DNA of 64,000 bases, taken from NCBI GenBank assembly GCA_009809945.1, contig WTPW01000928.1, forward strand, positions 133,790-197,789. The letters run 5' to 3'. The stretch comes from Gigaspora margarita. Its lineage: Eukaryota; Glomeromycota; Glomeromycetes; Diversisporales; Gigasporaceae. Below the pieces are notes generated by a model. That model had not been told where the DNA came from. It ran no database searches and saw nothing but the letters and a program-made list of their open reading frames with translations. Both the position numbers and the translations under genes were made by a program. Positions 57,096 to 64,000 of this stretch are shown piece after piece. Within the stretch, counting starts at the first letter, position 1, and the number at the start of each line of letters is the position of its first letter.

Positions 57096-57425
57096 TAATG
57101 AAAGACGAAACCTAAGCTCAAAAAAAGATGAAACGTCAAAAGCTCTTGGTGAAATGTCGAAACCTGGTGAAATGTCAAAACCCTAGTGGAACCTCAAACC
57201 CTTGGTGAAATAGCTAAACTCTGGCAAAAGATACACAAAGTCATCTTTAAAATATAGGTACTGTGATCCCCAAGCTATTCAAATAATAATAAACCTTTTT
57301 CTTTTAACATAATGATAAATTATAAATTTGGCACATTCTGATTTAGAGTATAGATATTAGGCATAACTTATTTTAAATTGACGAAAGACGAACCTAAGCC
57401 TAAAAAAAGACAAATCGTCAAAATC
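57096..57425. repeat. Short tandem and direct repeats with GAAATGTC units
   Basis: From 57145 to 57230 a ~20-bp unit AAACCCTGGTGAAATGTCAA occurs about five times with changes. A larger block (TTAGGCAAAATCTATT to GATGAAACGTCAAAAG, 57074-57140) recurs at 57357-57425 in the same orientation. Confidence 0.6.
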
Positions 57426-58643
57426 CTGAAAATCATGAAGAAACTCTATTTTTCAATAAAGTGTCAGCTTCATGACCTTCAAGTCATGTGAATTTAAATT
57501 AGAACTGATTACTTATAACTCTAATCAAATTTGCAGATCATTTGGCCAGATTTGATCTGCAAATTTGGTCAGAATTATAAATAATCGTTCTACCATTTTA
57601 GATTACAGTCAAAATCTGCAATAATGAGTATTGTTGTCTTTCATTTAGAATTCTGATGCCTTGAATAGGCAATTAACTATGCAGAAAAGAATTTAAAAAA
57701 TTTTAAATAATTTGTCAAATAATCAATTGCATTATTGGATCAAGTCGCACATATTATTTTTGCAAAGATTAATGGAATCATAACCAAAAAACTGATTTCA
57801 GAGTTGCAATGAAGACTGTTATATTGTAACTAATTACAGCATAAGCTACAACAGTTTTTACTACATTAAAAAACAAAAGAAGTAATGAACTCTAATTTAG
57901 GCATAAGACATAGTATAGAAAGAAACAAGTATATATATTATAAATTTAACTGATAATATTTTAACCTTTATTTTAGATTGTAAGTTTTACCTTTAGTCTT
58001 GCTTACTATGTAGTTTTTCAACCTTTTAGTTGATTAGTTCCACCAAATTTTAGTTTTGCTATTTTAAAATGTTTTTTGGCAAAGGTCAAAATTAGGTTTT
58101 GACTTTCACCAGTGCAAACCCCTTAGGTTCAACTAAAAACTATAGCATCAGACTTTAGTTATTCCTGTAATACATTCTGTAGAAAATATATACTCCCAAA
58201 CATTCTTAACATGCTATATCATAGTGACAATGAGACTGTTTTTAAGATGATGCTAATTAAAATATTTTTACACAGTTGAAAATGCGAAAAAAATACAAGA
58301 TTAATAGTGAACGATTAAAAAAAAAATATATATATATATAATTTTCAGTAAGGTCTTAGCATAAGCTAAATATTCACACTAAGATGGTATATTAAATAGA
58401 ATGTTTGTTGATTATAAAATTGTAATTTAATCAAAATTTTATATATCAAAAAGTATTCAAATTTTAAGGCAAATGATTTATAAGTTATCACCCTATCAGG
58501 CCAAACATAAGTACATCTCTAGTTCTATATATTTATACCATGTTAAAATTTTATGCTGCACAACTAAAATATATACTCAAAATGGTTTTTTATAAACAAC
58601 TTTTGAGTATAATTAGTAAACAATAATAAAAGAATATATTATC
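57426..58643. other. AT-rich intergenic, no gene seen
   Basis: A small inverted pair (ATTTGCAGATCA near 57529 and TGATCTGCAAAT near 57550) forms a local hairpin. No supported gene. Confidence 0.45.
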
Positions 58644-59885
58644 ATTAGGGATGTTATCCAAACTTAGTTCGGCCCTGTTTGAAACCCAAACTAGAGTTAA
58701 CACCTCTATCCGGATATATATATCCGGATATATACTATGTCATGTGATATAACGTGACATAGTAGTTTTATATCCAGATATAAATAAATCCGGATTTAAA
58801 TTTATATCCAGATATATACTATGATAAAACCAGATAAATCCGGATATAAAAAATATATCCGGATAGAGGTATTAACTCTAACCCAAACCAGTTAAACTCG
58901 AGTTTTGTAGTCACATGATTTTGATTATTATATTTAAACTCATCATGCTTAAATTTGTTTCTTATAGCGTGATTATGATGATACTATTCATTTAATCTAA
59001 AAGTCTATACATGATAATGACGAACATTAATGGTTTTTTTTATTTGAAATTTGTACGATGAATTAAAAACCATGCCTGAGCAATTTATTAATTCAATGAA
59101 TTTACCTCCTTTTAAGTTTCATGTCTCAAACAAAATTAGCGTCAAATACACTCAATGAATAACAAACCATTCTTCAAAATGATTAGAGAAGGATCCCTTT
59201 TGGGACAAGCTTCTTGAAACTGGTGGCAAATGATATTAAGCATTGTACGAAATCTTATTATATGGATACGGATCTCTCTACAATTAAGTTACACTTCAAA
59301 CAAAATTACCCAGGAAGGTGAAATGAACTAAATGTTGCTATCAAGTCAAATGTTGAACCATAAAGCACTAATCTGATTTTGCAAATAAACCTATCTCTTT
59401 AAGTATTTTCCATTGCTAAAAACAAAGATCTTCAACTATTTATTCATAAATAATACCACGTTATTCACTTTCATCATGACAGTTTGTCGCACAAAGCATT
59501 TTAAATTTATATTATGAAGTACGAAGTACAAACATCTCCAGTGAAGTAACATTTTCTAAAGCAATAACTACAATTAACTTGCAAGCCTTTACTTAAAAAC
59601 TTGGTATGAATCAGGTATTATTGATTGCGTGGAAGGTCAAAAATTAAATAAATAATAGATGCAATGAAATGAATAATATAATATTTTTCAAGTATTTACA
59701 GTAATAAATAGCAAAGTTCATGTATTTAATAAATAGTAATAACATTGCTTTGGATTAATATGTTTAGCAAGCATAATCATTAATAAATTTGCGTAATCAG
59801 AGTTTGAGACATGTATGCTTTGAATCAGTGTTTAGCAGGTTTTCGAGCACAAACTGACCAGTTTAAACAGGATAACATCCCTAAT
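58644..59885. mobile_element. Inverted-repeat element with ATTAGGGATGTTATCC ends
   Basis: A perfect 16-bp terminus occurs at 58644-58659 and, complemented, at 59870-59885. The subterminal regions share CAAACTTAG/CGAG and TTTGAAAC/CAGTTTAAAC words. The target duplication is ambiguous. A hAT-type MITE (58692-58880) is inserted near its left end. Internal short segments (59100-59600) have fewer AT runs but no recognisable frame; a transposase relic is possible but not shown. Confidence 0.65.
58692..58880. mobile_element. hAT-type MITE with CCGGATAT repeats, copy 2
   Basis: TAGAGTTAACACCTCTATCC and the complement of TAGAGTTAATACCTCTATCC bound 189 bp. The 8-bp duplication ACCCAAAC (58684-58691, 58881-58888) is perfect. 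It is the same element as 48126-48313 inverted, with ATATCCGGATATA words at both ends and a TATGTCATGTGATATAACGT loop. Confidence 0.93.
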
Positions 59886-60192
59886 TATTATGTCTTTCTG
59901 ATCAAAGTATCACGAAGAGTAACTATAATTATAAGTTTGCAAATATATATAGTTGTAACCAAATTTTGCAATATTGTATTTCCAAAAATTACTGATAGTC
60001 CAAATTGGAAAAGCATGCATGCTGTGAAGGGCTCCTGCCTTAGGAGTTTCTTTTTTTTAATTATTTCTTATTATTTTTCATTTTTCATTGTTATACATAT
60101 ATATATCTTGTTTATTTATTAGTAGTATTAGTCATACATATATTATTGTTCTTTAAATAGGCTTTATTCGTACCTGTATCAGTCAGAAAGTA
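59886..60192. other. Intergenic, no supported gene
   Basis: The 103-codon frame 59811-60122 straddles the end of the inverted-repeat element and has no motif. A T-rich run at 60045-60090 accounts for its hydrophobic tail. Confidence 0.4.
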
Positions 60193-60315
60193 CCAATCTG
60201 ACAGATCGTTCTGATATGTCAGATCAGTATGACAGATTGTTCCGATATGTCAGATCGGTATGATATGTCAGATCGATCCGATATGGCAGATCTGTACGAT
60301 ATGTCAGATCGGGTA
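60193..60315. repeat. 18-bp minisatellite, six to seven units
   Basis: Units are variants of CGATATGTCAGATCGGTA, in register from about 60195 to 60310, with substitutions at fixed positions (GTTC, AGTA, GATC, TGTA). The unit contains the near-palindrome GATATGTC/AGATC. Because the period is a multiple of three, the minus strand reads a six-residue repeat (DLTYRT-like) within a 62-codon frame; I do not call it a gene. Confidence 0.85.
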
Positions 60316-61046
60316 ATTCAACCATTAGTTTCGCCATAAAACCTGTATTGAAAATAGGTATGTAAAAAGTATAAAAGTGATATCTCTGTGCCTTAAAATA
60401 AAAACAACTCATTATGAGTCAACAACTCAGTTGAGTTTTAATACTTTGAAATCATATTAGTAGAAGTAGTAACCCTTCTAAGTTTCGTCCATATAAATTG
60501 TCCCAAATACGCTTCCGATATCCTGTTGTTATTATAAAAACCTTGTTGTTAGTTGTGAAGTAACCTTTGAAATTGAGTACAAGAGTTAACGTAAACTAGT
60601 TTCCTTGATACCTTTATAGAAAAACCTTTCATTGTTATCTTGACCTATTGTTAGTCAATTTGACAATACTTGTGTGCCTTATTTATCGAACAATCTGATC
60701 CAGTGACACCGATATCAGACCGATATTCAAATCGATACCATAATTGGAACCTGAAAGCCTGGATATCATATTCTCATGTGAACCCCATGAAAGCAACTCG
60801 CCGATTACAAGCTAATATTCATATTCATATCCCATAAGCGCAGCTGGGATAGACTAATAGATTATTGCTGATATCGCCCTACCAAGACTTTCTGAACCTT
60901 GAGACCCGGACCAAATCTTCCACACCTCTTTTTGCCTGCCAGTTCAAGGTTTAAGAGTCTTGAGTGCTTAGTAAATAGTATTTTAGTTAGTTAGTATATT
61001 AAGGTGTATAGTTTGACCTGCCTACTATCAGTTTACACCTTCTCAA
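60316..61046 (+). repeat. Presumed 5' LTR region of the gypsy element
   Basis: The stretch just before the primer-binding-like site at 61047 is less AT-rich and has no gene, as expected of an LTR, ending near TTCTCA. No second copy lies in the window, so its start cannot be fixed. Confidence 0.4.
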
Positions 61047-63064
61047 TTGGTAGTGACTGTAAGATCGAATTATCCCATTTATCTGTGAGATGAACTACCC
61101 TTTCGACCGAATTTAATTTAGTTTAGTTTAGTTTTAACTTCAAGATGTCCAATATAGGTAATTTTGACCTTGGCAGACCCGTTAGAGAGGAAAGACCACT
61201 TCTTCCATATGAACCCCAGAACAATGAAGATCCATGTGACACCGTAATCAAGCCCAGAATCTTCTTTGAGATATTGCCTGAGCCTTTAGGGACGTGGCCC
61301 AATATGAGGTTCCAGCTACTCCTAGAGAAAATAACTAGGTACATTTACGAACCTTCAAAGAAGAAGAAAATAAGGACCCAGTGGAGTGGGTCAAAACTTT
61401 TGAATGAGCTGCTGATGCCAACAATTGGGCTAGGGCTAGAAAAATTAAAATTGCTTTAGGGCATCTGGCAGAAATTGCCACCAGTTGGTATAATTACCAG
61501 AAGGATGACCTTCTCTACTGGGATAATGATGATAATCCCAAAAATAGTTTGTTAAGTCATTTGTTAAATAATTTGCAACCCCAGAATGAAGACATCAGTG
61601 CCAGTTAGAATTAACCTCATTGAAGCAAAAATTAAAAGAAAAGGTAGACCGATATACGTATCAGTTCAAGAAATTGTTAAAGAGAATCGACCCCAATTGT
61701 CAAATACCCGCTGCATACATTATCCGAATGTTTATAGGAGGACTCCATAGAAAAATCACCATCTTAATGTCCGCTGACGACTTTGAAACATTAGATGCCG
61801 CTATTGTCAAAGCAAGAAAAATAGAGGCTGGTCAGTACAACGACAAGCAGGAACCACCAATCAAGCCCTTGATGATTTGACCAAAAAATGCAACAAATAG
61901 CAGTAAATTATAAAAATTAACTACTGCCTTATCCGCAAGAGTTGAAACTGCTGGCTCCTAAGCACCATCCAGCACGTATCGGCTCCAAGTCCAGCAGTAT
62001 CCATCCCAGCAAGCAAGAAATGAGGGAGTTACATGTTATAATTGTAGTGAACGGGGCATATTTCTAGAAATTGCCTTGTGGAATGACATCAATCTTCTTA
62101 GAATTTCTTTTTTGCCCAAACTAGAAATACCACCCAGTCAAGAAACATCCATATGTGTGATATTGTTACAAATGGTGGCAACCAAGAAGTATATGCCATG
62201 AAGAGGTGTAAAAGGCCTGAAGCCAAAACAAATTGGGATAAAAAATTAAGAAAAAGAGTTGCTTCTGACACAAATCAATACACTCCAACACCCCAATTTA
62301 TGGCTATAGAAGAAATTATCCCAGAACCTGCTATAAACCCCCAATCTCAGTCAAAGCTACCAATTGGACTTGAAGACATAGGGGACCTTCGGACATAGAC
62401 TTAATCCCCCTTACAATATCGCAGAGGACCTGCTGAATTAGCATGCCAATGCCACCTACGGACAATTATTGCATATCCCAAAGCAGCGTAATAATTTGTC
62501 ACAAGCTTTAAAATGACCTATCATTCCTCAAACCGAACCCAACCTGGCTGATAATAAACTTGAACCAAGGACCTCCGCAGCTAAATGTTATGTTAGGGTT
62601 AAAAATAATCCAATATTGGCCATTCTAGATTCTAGAGCTGCTATCAGAATAATATCCATAAAATTAGTAAAGAAACTTGGTCTTACCATTACTAAGCCCT
62701 CTAATACAGTAGTCATCACTGCTAATGGAACCCAGGAAAGAGCGTTAGAAAAGCTAGTTGGTGTAAAACTAGTAGTACAAAGAGTAATGGTACCTACTGA
62801 TTTCCAGGTTATTAAAAATCTCAATGAAATGATGCTGCTAGGGATGTATTAGTTCCAAAAGGTCCACGCCCAGCTCCATTTTAATGAAAAGAAGTTATTT
62901 ATCTGATATCTAGTAAAAGGTATAGAAATCTCTGTATACTAATCCAAGGAGGATAAATTAGAACCACCCCAAGCTGAAATTAATGATAACGAAGATTTCT
63001 TTAACAATTGCAAAGAAGAAAAAGACATTGAAGAGGTCGAAGTTATTATACTAACAAATCAGTA
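61047..63064 (+). pseudogene. Ty3/gypsy-type gag and protease remains
   Basis: A primer-binding-like TTGGTAGTGACTGTAAGAT (61047-61065) precedes a start at 61145 (MSNIGNFDLGRPVREERPLL). Gag follows in shifting frames: VEWVKTFE then ARARKIKIALGHLAEIATSW with YNYQ (61385-61505), and KVDRYTYQFKKLLKRIDPNC with MFIGGLHRKI (61640-61760), the usual retrotransposon gag helices. A one-base shift splits a CCHC knuckle (CYNCSERG then ISRNC, 62034-62074). A retropepsin-like domain at 62610-62850 holds AILDSRAAIRIIS, VVITANGT and NEMMLLGMY, with Arg replacing the Gly of the catalytic DSG. No reverse transcriptase or integrase follows before 63064. It is dead, truncated and intragenically shifted at least three times. 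Confidence 0.82.
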
Positions 63065-63065
63065 A

Positions 63066-64000
63066 AATTATATACTAAATCAGCGAATTATATATACGTA
63101 ATCTTATGTCAGATATTACGGCCTGTAATATAATGAAAATCTTATGTTTGATACGATTTATTATGTAATATATTACGTTATATTACGGTAATATTACGGT
63201 TATTATTTCAAATTATTTCAAAATATATTGCAAAATAAATCAACAAATAAAAGGGGTCGCAGGAAGTAATAGTTTGCATATTATGTGATGATTTCGCATT
63301 GTTTTACATTGTTTTCCGAATTTTCAAAATTTTTAAAAAATAAATTAACAATATACATATTCATATAATTACGCTTTTTTGCAGATTCTCGCACAGTATC
63401 GCAATTTAATATAAAATTTTATATTTATTTATTATTATTATACATTATATTTTACATTTATTAAATATACATTTTTAATTAATATTACATACTTTATTAT
63501 ATATTACATTATTAGTATTATTTACATTATTACAAATATTTTAAACTACTTTCGCACTTTGTCGCATCTATTTCTATTACTATATACAAAAAACTAGCCC
63601 TATTTTAAACTACTTTCGCACTTCGTTGCATCTAATTCTATTACTATATACAAAAAACTAACCCTATATACTTATTTTTGCTTATCCCAAAGCTGCTATT
63701 ATCTTCACTTCTTTGTTTTCTATCGTTTTTGCTTTGGCTATTTCTTTTGTTTCGGCTATAACCTTCATTTCGTTCTCTTTTTCTAATACTTCAAAGAAGT
63801 GAATAAAATAAAATAAATATTTCTCAGAAGTGTTAGTGTTCTTGCAAGTTGCTGGAGAAATCTAGTATGTTCTTGCAAAGTGCCAGAGGAGTTAAAGCTA
63901 GTATTCTTGTAAAGTCCAGAAAAAGTCGCAAAGTGTCGAAGAAGTCAGGAATAAATAAAATAAAATAAAAATAAAAAAAAATAAGTAAAAAAAAAAAAAA
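63066..64000. repeat. Short-repeat-rich AT region
   Basis: GTAATATTACGGT-type words crowd 63100-63205. A 62-bp unit (CTACTTTCGCACTTYGTYGC followed by ATTACTATATACAAAAAACT) occurs twice, at about 63546 and 63608. From 63835 to 63935 a ~35-bp unit (GTTCTTGCAAAGTGCCAGAG, CTAGTAT) occurs about three times. The window ends in AATAAAATAAAATAAAAA-type tail sequence, similar to 63795-63815. No gene is visible. Confidence 0.5.

Noticed and set aside
60193-60315. CRISPR-like array
   Set aside because: Units are contiguous without unique spacers, and the genome is eukaryotic.

Overview
This is a eukaryotic, very AT-rich window (about three quarters A+T by eye) with few genes and a dense layer of transposable elements. 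Short 63-77 bp GT-AG introns, Asn/Gln-rich and acidic small proteins, a decayed kinase with an HRDLHS catalytic loop, Ty3/gypsy-like gag remains and a decayed secreted serine protease all fit a repeat-rich early-diverging fungus. An arbuscular mycorrhizal fungus (Glomeromycotina, Rhizophagus-like) is my best guess. That guess is inference; the window has no rRNA or marker gene.

Layout. 0-7.8 kb is intergenic and packed with small inverted-repeat transposons. They include a TA-flanked element with a TTAA-flanked one inside it, a hAT-like element with a Harbinger-like one inside it, TTAA-flanked nested elements, a mariner-type MITE, and a complete SINE with a tRNA-like head. 8.7-11.8 kb is a tandemly duplicated Glu/Lys-rich gene relic on the minus strand, struck by at least three different elements. 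12.5-16.9 kb holds foldback repeats, including a palindrome of about 1.5 kb built from smaller palindromes. 17.6-19.6 kb is a broken multi-exon gene. 21.3-24.1 kb is an LTR retrotransposon head containing a 1,064-bp near-identical tandem duplication, and 28.6-29.4 kb is a solo LTR of the same family. 27.4-28.0 kb is a three-exon gene for a 146-residue acidic protein. 30.3-31.0 kb is a kinase pseudogene.

36.0-41.4 kb is a 5.4-kb hAT transposon with an 8-bp target duplication and a dead transposase gene that was itself hit repeatedly by MITEs. 42.0-43.3 kb is a secreted chymotrypsin-fold protease pseudogene. 44.0-44.6 kb is an apparently intact two-exon gene for a 180-residue protein with paired cysteines. 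45.6 kb has a membrane-protein C-terminal exon. 50.1-53.6 kb is a stack of four elements inserted one inside another, with an 891-base assembly gap at the innermost hairpin. 54-60 kb has tandem repeats and further hAT-type and other inverted-repeat elements. 61.0-63.1 kb is a decayed Ty3/gypsy gag-protease region.

I see no coordinated pathway or operon-like system. Only two genes look intact (27.4-28.0 kb and 44.0-44.6 kb). The main content is a record of transposition: many insertions can be dated relative to one another because one interrupts another, and several leave diagnostic target duplications.
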